A program made the position numbers and the translations under genes. Under the pieces are notes generated by a model. It worked only from the letters and a program-made list of their open reading frames with translations, searched no databases and was not told the origin of the DNA. Positions 1 to 6,773 of a stretch of 9,266 bases of DNA are shown one piece after another. The stretch is from Comamonadaceae bacterium (GTDB lineage: Bacteria; Pseudomonadota; Gammaproteobacteria; Burkholderiales; Burkholderiaceae_C), in assembly GCA_013298415.1 (NCBI GenBank), contig JAAFHN010000077.1:1-9266 (forward strand), in the 5' to 3' direction. Every line of letters begins with the position of its first letter. Within the stretch, counting starts at the first letter, position 1.

Positions 1-287
1 TCCAGCATGCCCTTTTCACTGGCATAGCGAATGATGCGGTGGTGTGATGCCATCAAGGCTTCGGTCAAAAACGCATGCGGATCGCGGATCGCCGGCTTGG
101 CTTCACGCTGATACAGCGCGCTCATGGTTTGCAGCGCCAGCTCGGCCGCCACTTCGCCTTCGGGATGGCCGCCCATGCCGTCAGCCAAAATGAACAGCGC
201 CGACTCGCGGGTGTAGATGTACCCCATGCGGTCTTCGTTGTTCTGTCTGCCGCCTTTGCGGCTGACTTGAAAGACTGAGAACTTCAC
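1..287 (-). CDS. PP2C-family Ser/Thr protein phosphatase, C-terminus outside window
   Basis: Partial gene: only the first 95 codons are in the window and the rest lies beyond position 1. The translation starts (M/V)KFSVFQVSRKGGRQNNEDR and then has LADGMGGHPEGEVAAELAL. The NEDR and DGMGGH motifs are the two N-terminal metal-binding motifs of PPM/PP2C phosphatases, which use Mn/Mg to remove phosphate from Ser/Thr. The start is GTG at 287-285. In this frame a TGA stop lies at 305-303, and the first ATG is only at codon 21, inside the NEDR region, so GTG is the only start that keeps the motif. No strong ribosome binding site is seen. It lies 40 bp downstream of the kinase gene on the same strand, so the two are probably co-transcribed. 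Inference: it reverses phosphorylation by that kinase. The family call is firm; its substrates are unknown. Confidence 0.9.
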   Translation of the reverse strand, partial: MKFSVFQVSRKGGRQNNEDRMGYIYTRESALFILADGMGGHPEGEVAAELALQTMSALYQREAKPAIRDPHAFLTEALMASHHRIIRYASEKGML

Positions 288-327
288 GTCGTTTGGCCTG
301 TGTCAGTGTTGGGGTGGCGGCGGCGGA

Positions 328-1332
328 TCAGCGGTCCGCACCAAAACCGGTCGCCCGGCGAATGTTCTTTTTGCCGTCAGACACCATGTTGTCAAACTGC
401 ATGCGCATTTTTTCAGTGACGCTCAGTTTGGTGTAGCTGCGCTCGCCTTCGCGAGCCAGCTCTTTTTGCAAAGCAAACACCGACTGCGGACGCGACAGGG
501 GATCGAGCGACATGCACCACTCCACCACCTCGATCATGTTGTCGGAATACACACCCCGCAGGCGTGAGAGGCTGAGCGTGAGCCGGTCTTTTTCCTGGCG
601 CTGCGGCGCATCGTTAGGCGGATAGCCTTGCATGCAGGCGTAGATGCAAGCGCCAATCGAATAGATGTCAGTCCACGGGCCCATGCTCGAATCGCGGCGG
701 TACATCTCGGGCGGCGCGAAGCCGGGCGTGTACATGGGGCGGATGAAGTTGCCTTCTTTGGAAAGCACCTCACGCGCCGCGCCGAAATCGATCATCACGG
801 CGCGGTTGTCGTCGGTGACGAAAATATTGGCGGGCTTGATGTCCAAGTGCAGCATCTTGTGCTGGTGCACGATGCGCAAGCCGCGCAGGATTTCGTCGAA
901 CAAACTGCGGATGGTGGACTCGCGAAACACCTTTTGTTTCTTCAGCTCTCGGCCGGTGATGATGTAGTCCTGAAGGGTTGCACCCTCCAAGTAGTTCATC
1001 ACCATGTAGACGGTTTCGTTTTCGCGGAAGAAATTCAGCACGCTCACCACCGAGGTGTGCGAGATCTGCGCGAGCGAGCGGCCTTCTTCAAAAAAACTCT
1101 TCAGGCCCAGGCGATAGAGGCTCAGCTTTTCCGAAATCACTTGCGGCAGCAGCTCGCCGGGCTGGCGGGATGCAAGCGATGAAGGCAGATATTCCTTGAT
1201 CGCCACTTGCTGGCCTTCGCTGTCCACCGCCAGATACACCAAGCCGAAGCCGCCAGCGGAGAGCTTGCGCACAATGCGGTAGCCGCCGATCACGGTATCG
1301 GGAGGCAGCGGGGCAGGTTTTACCTTTGACAT
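328..1332 (-). CDS. Serine/threonine protein kinase (Hanks type, cytosolic)
   Basis: A 334-residue kinase from the ATG at 1332 (MSKVKPAPLPPDTVIGGYRI). The motifs are in order: glycine loop SAGGFGLVY (25-33), ATP-anchoring Lys46 in VAIKEYLP, the helix-C Glu near 83 in FFEEGRSLA, catalytic loop HLDIKPANIF with Asp164 and Asn169, DFG at 182-184, and TPGFAPPE in place of the usual APE (202-209). The catalytic loop reads HLD rather than HRD, so it is a non-RD kinase. No transmembrane segment or extracellular PASTA domain is seen, so it should be cytosolic; the C-terminal 60 residues are charged. An in-frame ATG at 1389 would add 19 residues, but MSKVKPAPLPPD reads like the family N-terminus and neither start has a clear ribosome binding site. 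It precedes the PP2C phosphatase gene and diverges from yicC. The substrate is unknown. Confidence 0.93.
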   Translation of the reverse strand: MSKVKPAPLPPDTVIGGYRIVRKLSAGGFGLVYLAVDSEGQQVAIKEYLPSSLASRQPGELLPQVISEKLSLYRLGLKSFFEEGRSLAQISHTSVVSVLNFFRENETVYMVMNYLEGATLQDYIITGRELKKQKVFRESTIRSLFDEILRGLRIVHQHKMLHLDIKPANIFVTDDNRAVMIDFGAAREVLSKEGNFIRPMYTPGFAPPEMYRRDSSMGPWTDIYSIGACIYACMQGYPPNDAPQRQEKDRLTLSLSRLRGVYSDNMIEVVEWCMSLDPLSRPQSVFALQKELAREGERSYTKLSVTEKMRMQFDNMVSDGKKNIRRATGFGADR

Positions 1333-1526
1333 AATCCGCGCAGTTTGGCTTGTGCGTTGGTACGGGTCGCGTTGGGTTGATGAATTCATTCACACGCGCC
1401 ACCCACATGGCACATGCAACAACGCGTCGGCTCGAAGCCTGAGTCTGGTGAAACGCCGAGTTGCTGGAGAGATGACACTCCGCCCTCCCTCGCACACCGC
1501 ATTCAACCCCGCTTACGAAAAACGCC
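1333..1526. other. Divergent intergenic region between kinase gene and yicC
   Basis: This 194-bp gap (137 bp if the kinase starts at 1389) must carry the outward promoters for both flanking operons. I looked for -35/-10 pairs on both strands and found none convincing. There is no long inverted repeat and no small ORF with a recognisable product. Confidence 0.5.
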
Positions 1527-2447
1527 ATGCCAGTTTACTCCATGACAGGCTTCGGCCACGCCAGCGCAAGCGACGCCAACACGGCGCTCGACATCGATCT
1601 GCGCAGCGTCAACAGCCGCTTTCTTGACCTCACGCTGAAACTGCCCGATGAGCTGCGCCAACTGGAGACCTTGGCGCGCGAGCAGCTCTCAGCAGCACTC
1701 TCGCGCGGCAAGGTGGAGCTGCGCGTGAATGTGCAGCGCAATCAGCGCTCAAGCGGCGCGCCGAATTTGCAAAGCCTGCCCGATGTGTTGGCGCTTGAAC
1801 AAGCCGTGCTCGCGCAAGCGCAAGCGGCAAAGGGCTTGTCGGTGCACGAGCTTTTGACTTGGTGCGAGCGGCTCGGCGCTGCTGGGCAAAGCGCGCAACC
1901 CAGCGAGGCGGCAGACCCAACGGCTGCTTTCGGCGAAGGTTTGCGCGAGGCGATCAAAGCATTGAGAGCCGCTCAAGCCCGCGAGGGCCAAAATCTCGCA
2001 GCGGCGCTGCTGCAGCGCGTGGAAGGCTTGAGCGCACTTGCAAATCAGGCCGAGCCACTGATCCCGCAGGCCGTGGAAGCCCAAAGACAGCGTTTTTTGG
2101 CGCGCTTTGAAGCGGCCTACAAAGATGCCAGCGCGCAAACGCCCCAAGCAGGTTCGAGCTTTGGCGCGGCAGCGCAAGAGCGCGCGCTCAGCGAAGCGGT
2201 GGCCTACGCGATCCGGATCGACGTGGCAGAAGAGCTTTCGCGCCTGCGCTCGCATTTGGGCGAAATCACCCGGCTTTTGCAGCGCGATGGCGAAGCGGGC
2301 AAGCGCTTGGAATTCCTCATTCAAGAACTGCACCGCGAGTGCAACACGCTCGGCTCAAAGTCCACATCGATCGAGCTGACCCAAATCTCCGTGGAAATGA
2401 AGGTTCTGGTGGAGCAGATGCGCGAACAGGTGCAAAACCTGGCCTGA
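1527..2447 (+). CDS. yicC: YicC family endoribonuclease
   Basis: A 306-residue YicC-family protein. It starts MPVYSMTGFGHAS, matching the family's SMTGFARA-type N-terminus, and continues with DIDLRSVNSRFLDLTLKLP, a hallmark of the YicC N-terminal domain. The C-terminal DUF1732 domain is clear from about residue 225: RIDVAEELSRLRSHL, GKRLEFLIQELHRECNTLGSKS and the terminal VLVEQMREQVQN. E. coli YicC has about 287 residues; the extra length lies in Ala/Gln-rich stretches of the middle (around 95-130 and 190-215). Known of the family: E. coli YicC was long called a stress-induced protein and has been reported as an endoribonuclease involved in small RNA turnover (RyhB). The start agrees with the conserved N-terminus, although no strong ribosome binding site precedes it. 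It is followed by rpoZ after 100 bp, where related genomes usually have gmk. Confidence 0.95.
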   Translation: MPVYSMTGFGHASASDANTALDIDLRSVNSRFLDLTLKLPDELRQLETLAREQLSAALSRGKVELRVNVQRNQRSSGAPNLQSLPDVLALEQAVLAQAQAAKGLSVHELLTWCERLGAAGQSAQPSEAADPTAAFGEGLREAIKALRAAQAREGQNLAAALLQRVEGLSALANQAEPLIPQAVEAQRQRFLARFEAAYKDASAQTPQAGSSFGAAAQERALSEAVAYAIRIDVAEELSRLRSHLGEITRLLQRDGEAGKRLEFLIQELHRECNTLGSKSTSIELTQISVEMKVLVEQMREQVQNLA

Positions 2448-2463
2448 GCATCCGCCGTCGATG

Positions 2464-2469
2464 TAAAAT
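2464..2469 (+). promoter_or_regulatory. Possible -10 element for rpoZ
   Basis: TAAAAT lies in the yicC-rpoZ gap, 79 bases before the rpoZ ATG, in the context GATGTAAAATACGCGG. It is a good sigma70 -10 hexamer in otherwise GC-rich DNA. No convincing -35 box is found at 16-19 bp spacing, so this is only a candidate. If real, rpoZ-spoT could be transcribed independently of yicC. Confidence 0.3.
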
Positions 2470-2547
2470 ACGCGGTTTGCTGCGTTTTGGCCAGGTTCTG
2501 GTCAGCCGTGCAGCATGTGCCTCCCAAGCAACCGCATCGAGACCACC

Positions 2548-2751
2548 ATGGCCCGCATCACCGTTGAAGATTGCCTCGCGCAAATCCCCAATCGCTTCCA
2601 GCTCGTGCTGGCCGCCACCTACCGCGCCCGCATGCTGAGCCAAGGCCACACCGCCAAGGTTGAGTCGAAAAACAAAGCCAACGTGACTGCACTCAAAGAG
2701 ATTGCTGCCGGCAAGATCGGCATCGAAATGCTGCGCAAGGTACCCGTCTAG
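2548..2751 (+). CDS. rpoZ: DNA-directed RNA polymerase omega subunit
   Basis: A 67-residue omega subunit starting MARITVEDCLAQIPNRFQLV and continuing AATYRARMLSQG and ESKNKANVTALKEIAAGKI. These are the conserved omega N-terminus and the segment that wraps the C-terminal tail of the RNA polymerase beta-prime subunit. Omega helps assemble and stabilise the core enzyme; in E. coli it also forms part of a ppGpp binding site together with beta-prime. An in-frame ATG at 2515 would add 11 residues (MCLPSNRIETT) that do not belong to the family, so the start at 2548 is preferred. Its length matches the short betaproteobacterial omegas. It lies 113 bp before spoT on the same strand, the rpoZ-spoT order well known from E. 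coli, which links ppGpp metabolism with its RNA polymerase target. Confidence 0.97.
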   Translation: MARITVEDCLAQIPNRFQLVLAATYRARMLSQGHTAKVESKNKANVTALKEIAAGKIGIEMLRKVPV

Positions 2752-2761
2752 CCACGCTTTG

Positions 2762-2806
2762 GATCAGCTGTGATCAAATTGATCGCGGGCTGATCGCAGG
2801 CTGATC
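2762..2806 (+). repeat. Cluster of TGATC repeats between rpoZ and spoT
   Basis: Five GATC sites fall in 45 bp. TGATC begins at 2771, 2780, 2791 and 2802, and an additional GATC lies at 2762. The last units form an 11-bp tandem repeat (TGATCGCGGGC, TGATCGCAGGC, TGATCGCAC). A perfect 6-bp inverted repeat GATCAA-A-TTGATC spans 2772-2784. Spacing close to one helical turn suggests a protein binding array or a short tandem duplication. No function is known to me. Confidence 0.6.
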
Positions 2807-2864
2807 GCACAATGAGCGCGCCCTGAGGCGCCGAGGCTGGGCTTCGTCGGTATCATCCGATGCA

Positions 2865-5102
2865 ATGCCCTCCACCGCTGAGCTCGCTCCCCCCAGCACC
2901 TCCTCCCACTCGGCTGCCGCTGCCAATGCATCGGCGGCCAGTTTTGCTGCGCTTGTGGAATGCGTGGGCTATTTGGATGCGAGCGACATCGAGCAACTTC
3001 GCCGCGCCTACCGCTTCGCCGACGAAGCGCATTTGGGCCAAACCCGCAAAAACGGCGAACCCTACATCACCCACCCGATTGCCGTGGCCGTGGAGTGCGC
3101 GGGCTGGAAGCTGGATGCGCAAGCCCTGATGGCCGCGCTGCTGCACGACACCATTGAAGACTGCGGCGTTGAAAAGCGCGAAATCTTGGAGCGATTCGGC
3201 AGCCCCGTGGCCGAGCTGGTGGACGGCCTCACGAAGCTCGACAAGCTGCATTTCACCACCCGCGAGCAAACCCAAGCCGAATCGTTTCGCAAGATGCTGC
3301 TGGCCATGGCCCGCGATGTGCGGGTGATTTTGGTAAAGCTGGCCGACCGCACCCACAACATGCGCACGCTCGGCGATGTGCCGCGCAGCAAATGGGGTCG
3401 CACCGCTCGCGAAACGCTGGACATCTACGCGCCAATCGCTCACCGCCTCGGCCTCAACCGCTGCTACCGCGAGCTGCAAGAGCTGAGCTTCGCCCACCTC
3501 TTTCCGTGGCGACATGCGGTGCTCACCAAAGCCGTGAAGCGCGCACGCACGCGGCGGGTCGACTTGATCGATCTCGTGAAAAAAGAAGTGCACCAAGCGC
3601 TTTCTTCAGCAGGCATTCAAGCGGATTTGCAGGGGCGAGAAAAGTCGCTTTTTTCCATCTACCGAAAGATGCGGCAAAAGCACTTGAGCTTTTCGCAAGT
3701 CACAGACATCTACGGCTTGCGCGTGATCGTGCACGACCAGTTGCAGTGCTACACCGCACTCGGCGTGTTGCACCAGCTCTACAAGCCCCTGCCTGGCCGC
3801 TTCAAAGACCACATCGCCATTGCCAAGGCCAATGGCTACCAATCGCTTCACACCACAGTCGCCGGGCCGCGCAGTGTGAGCATCGAATTTCAGATGCGCA
3901 CAGAAACCATGCACTGGGTGGCCGAGGCTGGTGTGGCCGCGCATTGGCTGTACAAAGCGCGGGGCCTGAAAAACGAGGGCGCTGAAGTGCTGGGCACGCA
4001 GTGGCTGCAATCTTTGCTAGACATTCAGCGCGACACCAGCGACGCGAGCGAGTTTTGGGATCACATCAAGATCGATCTATTCCCAGATGCGGTCTATGTG
4101 TTCACGCCCAAGAACGAGATCATCGCCCTGCCCCGAGGTGCCACGCTGCTGGATTTCGCCTATGAAATTCACAGCGATGTGGGCGACCATTGCGCAGGCG
4201 GAGAAGTGAACGGCCAGGCGGTTGCCCTGCGCGCTGAGCTGCGCAATGGCGATGTGGTGTCGGTGTGGACTGACTCCAAGGTGTCGCCTTCGCCCCAGTG
4301 GCTGAGCCAAGTGCGCACAGGTCGCGCCAGGGCAAAAATACGGCACCACCTGAAAACCCTGGCAGAAAGCGAATCCCGCGATTTGGGCCAGCGCATGCTG
4401 GAGCAAGCGGTGCGCGCCGAAGGTTTTGCCCGATTGCCACCGCAAGAAGATCGCTACCGCGCGCTTTGGGATCGGGTGTTGCGCTTCTCAGGCAACCGCA
4501 CCCGCGACGAACTCTTCACCGACATCGGCCAAGGCAAACGCATCGCTTCGATTGTGGCCAAGCGCTTTTTACCGCTTTTGGCCGAGCTGGGCGAGCGGCC
4601 CGATCCGATTTTGCTGAGCCAAGCGCGCTTCGCGGCGAGCGAGGCCGATGCCACGAGCGACAACTTGGTGCTGGACGGCAGCGAGTCCACGATGGTGAGC
4701 TACTCCCAATGCTGCCACCCGATTCCAGGCGACCGCATCGATGGCTACCTGGGCAGGGGCGAAGGGATTGCCGTGCACCGCCTGGGCTGCGCAGTGGGAG
4801 AGCGGCTGCGCGGCAAAGACGCAGAGCGCTTCATCTCAGTGAGCTGGGCAGAGCAACCGATACGCAACTTCAATGCCGCGCTGGAAGTGGTATTGGCCAA
4901 CGGCAGAGGTGTGCTGGCCAACGTGGCGCAAGCCGTGGCCCAGGCCGAGGCAGACATCGTGCACGTGGACATGGGCAACGAACCCGCCGCAGCGTCAGCG
5001 CAACTGCGCTTGCTGGTGGGCGTGCGCGACACCGAGCACCTCGATACCGCGCTGCGAATCCTGCGCCGCCTGCCTTCGGTGATGGGTGTGGAGCGGATTT
5101 AG
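2865..5102 (+). CDS. spoT: Bifunctional (p)ppGpp synthetase/hydrolase (SpoT/Rel)
   Basis: A 745-residue full-length long RSH protein that makes and degrades the stringent-response alarmone (p)ppGpp. Domains in order: an Ala/Ser/Pro-rich N-terminal tail (about 1-30); the HD hydrolase with His70, HDTIED (94-99) and LADRTHN (159-165), all needed for Mn-dependent hydrolysis; the RelA/SpoT synthetase with DIYGLRV from 281, RFKD (312-315) and NGYQSLHTTV; TGS from DLFPDAVYVF (404); the YSQCCHPIPGDRI zinc/CC motif (Cys616, Cys617); and a C-terminal ACT domain (about 667-745). The RxKD motif is the type found in bifunctional enzymes, whereas monofunctional RelA has ExDD. With the intact HD motif this predicts both activities. 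It is somewhat longer than E. coli SpoT (about 702). The ATG at 2865 has no clear ribosome binding site. It lies downstream of rpoZ and is convergent with greB. Confidence 0.97.
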   Translation: MPSTAELAPPSTSSHSAAAANASAASFAALVECVGYLDASDIEQLRRAYRFADEAHLGQTRKNGEPYITHPIAVAVECAGWKLDAQALMAALLHDTIEDCGVEKREILERFGSPVAELVDGLTKLDKLHFTTREQTQAESFRKMLLAMARDVRVILVKLADRTHNMRTLGDVPRSKWGRTARETLDIYAPIAHRLGLNRCYRELQELSFAHLFPWRHAVLTKAVKRARTRRVDLIDLVKKEVHQALSSAGIQADLQGREKSLFSIYRKMRQKHLSFSQVTDIYGLRVIVHDQLQCYTALGVLHQLYKPLPGRFKDHIAIAKANGYQSLHTTVAGPRSVSIEFQMRTETMHWVAEAGVAAHWLYKARGLKNEGAEVLGTQWLQSLLDIQRDTSDASEFWDHIKIDLFPDAVYVFTPKNEIIALPRGATLLDFAYEIHSDVGDHCAGGEVNGQAVALRAELRNGDVVSVWTDSKVSPSPQWLSQVRTGRARAKIRHHLKTLAESESRDLGQRMLEQAVRAEGFARLPPQEDRYRALWDRVLRFSGNRTRDELFTDIGQGKRIASIVAKRFLPLLAELGERPDPILLSQARFAASEADATSDNLVLDGSESTMVSYSQCCHPIPGDRIDGYLGRGEGIAVHRLGCAVGERLRGKDAERFISVSWAEQPIRNFNAALEVVLANGRGVLANVAQAVAQAEADIVHVDMGNEPAAASAQLRLLVGVRDTEHLDTALRILRRLPSVMGVERI

Positions 5103-5116
5103 GCGCTGCGGCGCCT
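5101..5116. other. GC-rich hairpin at the spoT/greB convergent junction
   Basis: AGGCGC-TGCG-GCGCCT is a perfect 6-bp stem with a 4-base loop that overlaps the spoT stop codon (5100-5102). It lies in the only gap (39 bp) between two convergent genes, where a terminator is expected. No T-run follows on either strand, so it does not meet the usual intrinsic terminator pattern. Confidence 0.35.
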
Positions 5117-5141
5117 GCGCTGGAATGCCTGCCGCTTGCAC

Positions 5142-5693
5142 TCAAGCAGTCGGATAGCGCACTTCGAGAATCTCCACCAATTGCGGCCCCAGCGGCGTGC
5201 GCACGGTGACTTCATCGCCCACGCGTGCCCGCAGCAAGGCTTGGGCGAGGGGGGAAATCCAGCTGATGTCGCCTGCTGAGTTATCCGCCTCGTCGATGCC
5301 TTGGATGCGGACGCTTTGCTCGGAGCCATCGGGTTTGGCGATGGTGACGGTTGCGCCGAAGAAGACTTGGTCTTTGCCGTGGTGAACGCTCGGGTCGACG
5401 ACCTCTGCCACGCTCAGGCGCTTGGTGAGGAAACGGATGCGTTTGTCGATTTCGCGCAGGCGCTTTTTGCCGTAGAGGTAGTCGCCGTTTTCGCTGCGGT
5501 CGCCGTTTTTGGCGGCCCAATGCACGGCTTCCACCACTTTTGGGCGCTCGTTGTCCATCAAGCCCATCAATTCCGTGCGCAGCTTGGCCAAACCTTGCGG
5601 CGTGATGTAGTTTGGGCCTTTGGGCACGCCGGGTGTGGTCGCGTCGTCATCCTCGTCGTCTGCGTCGCTTTCTTTGGTGAAGGCTTTGCTCAT
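5142..5693 (-). CDS. greB: Transcription elongation factor GreB
   Basis: A 183-residue Gre factor that enters the RNA polymerase secondary channel and stimulates cleavage of backtracked RNA. The N-terminal coiled coil carries NGDRSENGDYLYGKKRLREID, with Asp65 and Glu68 at the tip, the acidic pair that helps hold the catalytic metal. RIRFLTKRL and the C-terminal FKBP-like domain (FFGATVTIA, SWISPLAQALLRARVGDEVTV) follow. The YGKKRLREIDKRIRFL wording is GreB rather than GreA. An acidic extension (ESDADDEDDD, residues 8-17) precedes the coiled coil, which makes it longer than the 158-residue E. coli protein. The start MSKAFTKE at 5693 is chosen over an upstream in-frame ATG at 5816, which lies inside the preceding gene. 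It overlaps the ybiB stop by ATGA, which suggests translational coupling. Confidence 0.96.
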   Translation of the reverse strand: MSKAFTKESDADDEDDDATTPGVPKGPNYITPQGLAKLRTELMGLMDNERPKVVEAVHWAAKNGDRSENGDYLYGKKRLREIDKRIRFLTKRLSVAEVVDPSVHHGKDQVFFGATVTIAKPDGSEQSVRIQGIDEADNSAGDISWISPLAQALLRARVGDEVTVRTPLGPQLVEILEVRYPTA

Positions 5694-6748
5694 CGCGCGG
5701 CAAGCTCCGCGATGGCCCGAACTTGGGCTTGAATCGGCTCGGGCACAGGAAGCTCGCCGGCCAGCACGCGCTGGATGTAGGCAGCGCAAGCGGCAGCGGA
5801 AATGTCTGCATTCCAAGAAGGCAGTTGCGTGAGCGGGCCTTCTTGCGCAGCGGCCAGCTCAAAGCGCTCGCCACTTGCGAAGCCTTCCATGCGCGGGCGG
5901 CGGCGGCCATCGGCCACAGGCTCTCCCTCAGTACCACGCAGCAGCATCGCCCGGTAAGGCAAGCGACCAAACACATCGCCCATCATCTGCAAATACTCAG
6001 GGTGCGTGTAGCTGCCGACCACGATGCTCTCGGCGTGCCCCGTGGGGTTGAGGAGCTTTACAAGGCTGTGCGCGCTGTTGCGCAAGCCCACCACGCGCCG
6101 GACGGCGAGCAAACGGGCCAAACCGGGGCATAAATCCTCTGTTTTGATGAAAAATGGCCGCTCTGTCCTGGTATTTACATCATTTGTTGCTATATTTTTT
6201 GATCCGGCCCGTGACAGAACCATATCTGAATTCCGTTCGGCTTGAGCCCGCGTGTCCTGAGCCTGGTTGAAGGGTCGAAGGGCCTGCGAGGGCTTCGACA
6301 AGCTCAGCCCGCACGGAGGGGGCGATTCGTCGGCCGCATCCGCAAACGCCCACCCCAGCGCCTGCCAGACCTGCGCGCTGGTGGTGCGGATCGAGTCGGT
6401 AGCCACGCCGTGAACCAGCACGCGCAGACCCTCGCGGGCAAGCAGCGCGGCCAAAAGTGGGGTGAGCACGGGCAGTTTGCGCGCGCCGTTGTAGCTGGGC
6501 AGGATCACGCAGGCGCCCATGTCGGCCGGCGCTTGGGGCATGCGGGCGTGGGTTGCATCCAAGAAGCCCAGCATCTCGTCGGTTGTTTCGCCCTTCACCC
6601 GCATGGCCAGGCAAAACGCGCCCAGTTCCAAATCGGTGACAGCGCCATCCAGCACTTGGCCCATCAGATCAGCGGCTTGCTCACGGCTGAGCGAACGAGC
6701 GCCTTCTTTGCCTCGGCCAATTTCTTTGATGTAAGGGGCGATGCTCAT
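5690..6748 (-). CDS. ybiB: YbiB/TrpD2 family (anthranilate phosphoribosyltransferase-like) protein with repeat-derived insertion
   Basis: A 352-residue protein of the YbiB/TrpD2 family, which has the fold of anthranilate phosphoribosyltransferase but lacks its enzymatic role; E. coli YbiB binds nucleic acids. It starts MSIAPYIKEIGRGKEGARSL at 6748; an upstream in-frame ATG at 6850 lies inside the hydratase gene. Family signatures are LGAFCLAMRVKGETTDEMLGF, PSYNGARKLPVLTPLLA, LCPGLARLLAVR, GLRNSAHSLVKLLNP, VGSYTHPEYLQMMG and LRGTEGEPVADGRRRPR. The odd part is residues about 143-203: two dispersed repeats (6233-6316 and 6142-6203) are translated here without breaking the frame. They add roughly 45-55 residues between ALGWAFADAAD and the conserved LCPGLARLL, consistent with a length above the usual 315-320. 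It lies 25 bp after the hydratase gene and overlaps greB by four bases. Activity after the insertion is uncertain. Confidence 0.88.
   Translation of the reverse strand: MSIAPYIKEIGRGKEGARSLSREQAADLMGQVLDGAVTDLELGAFCLAMRVKGETTDEMLGFLDATHARMPQAPADMGACVILPSYNGARKLPVLTPLLAALLAREGLRVLVHGVATDSIRTTSAQVWQALGWAFADAADESPPPCGLSLSKPSQALRPFNQAQDTRAQAERNSDMVLSRAGSKNIATNDVNTRTERPFFIKTEDLCPGLARLLAVRRVVGLRNSAHSLVKLLNPTGHAESIVVGSYTHPEYLQMMGDVFGRLPYRAMLLRGTEGEPVADGRRRPRMEGFASGERFELAAAQEGPLTQLPSWNADISAAACAAYIQRVLAGELPVPEPIQAQVRAIAELAAR
6142..6203 (-). repeat. Dispersed AT-rich repeat, copy A, translated within ybiB
   Basis: On the minus strand this reads from TCAAAAAATATAGC through AAATACCAGGACAGAGCGG to TTTTTCATCAAAA. 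It aligns without gaps to copy B (about 34 of 43 bases over 6161-6203, and about 33 of 51 over 6142-6192) and to copy C (about 34 of 51). In all three copies TAGC and ACC(A/T)GG are exactly 16 bases apart. It encodes residues 183-203 of YbiB (SKNIATNDVNTRTERPFFIKT). The low GC stands out against the gene. Confidence 0.75.
6233..6316. repeat. REP-like imperfect palindrome, 84 bp, translated within ybiB
   Basis: The segment begins CCGTTCGG and ends GCACGG. It contains nested inverted repeats: GTCGAAG (6274-6280) with CTTCGAC (6293-6299), and CTGAGC (6257-6262) with GCTCAG (6302-6307). GCTTCGACAAGCTCAGCCC resembles, from memory, intergenic palindromes common in Burkholderiales. Its length is exactly 28 codons and it begins on a ybiB codon boundary, encoding residues 145-172 (PCGLSLSKP to RAQAER). 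Confidence 0.75.
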
Positions 6749-6773
6749 GAATTGAAAGCAGTGAACTCTGCGC

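Noticed and set aside
75..278. Small plus-strand open frame opposite the phosphatase gene
   Set aside because: The minus strand encodes the PP2C motifs NEDR and DGMGGH in this stretch; the plus-strand frame is a shadow.
2762..2806. CRISPR-like array
   Set aside because: The units are only 9-11 bp with no spacers of CRISPR length, and no cas gene is present.
2818..2831. Terminator hairpin before spoT (GCGCC-CTGA-GGCGC)
   Set aside because: The stem is only 5 bp and no T-run follows; in such GC-rich DNA it is expected by chance.
2853..3596. Antisense frame of 247 codons opposite spoT
   Set aside because: It is the complement of the conserved HD domain coding sequence, with no independent start signal or motif.
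4298..5209. Open frame of 303 codons on the plus strand overlapping spoT
   Set aside because: It is Arg/Ala-rich, has no family resemblance and lies out of frame inside the well-supported spoT; it is a by-product of high GC.
5694..5816. N-terminal extension of GreB from an ATG at 5816
   Set aside because: The 41 added residues are Arg/Cys-rich, lie wholly inside ybiB and do not match Gre factors; MSKAFTKE at 5693 is the family start.
6142..6316. ybiB as a pseudogene broken by repeat insertion
   Set aside because: The reading frame is intact across both elements, with conserved family motifs on each side and a coupled ATGA junction to greB, so I keep it as an intact gene.
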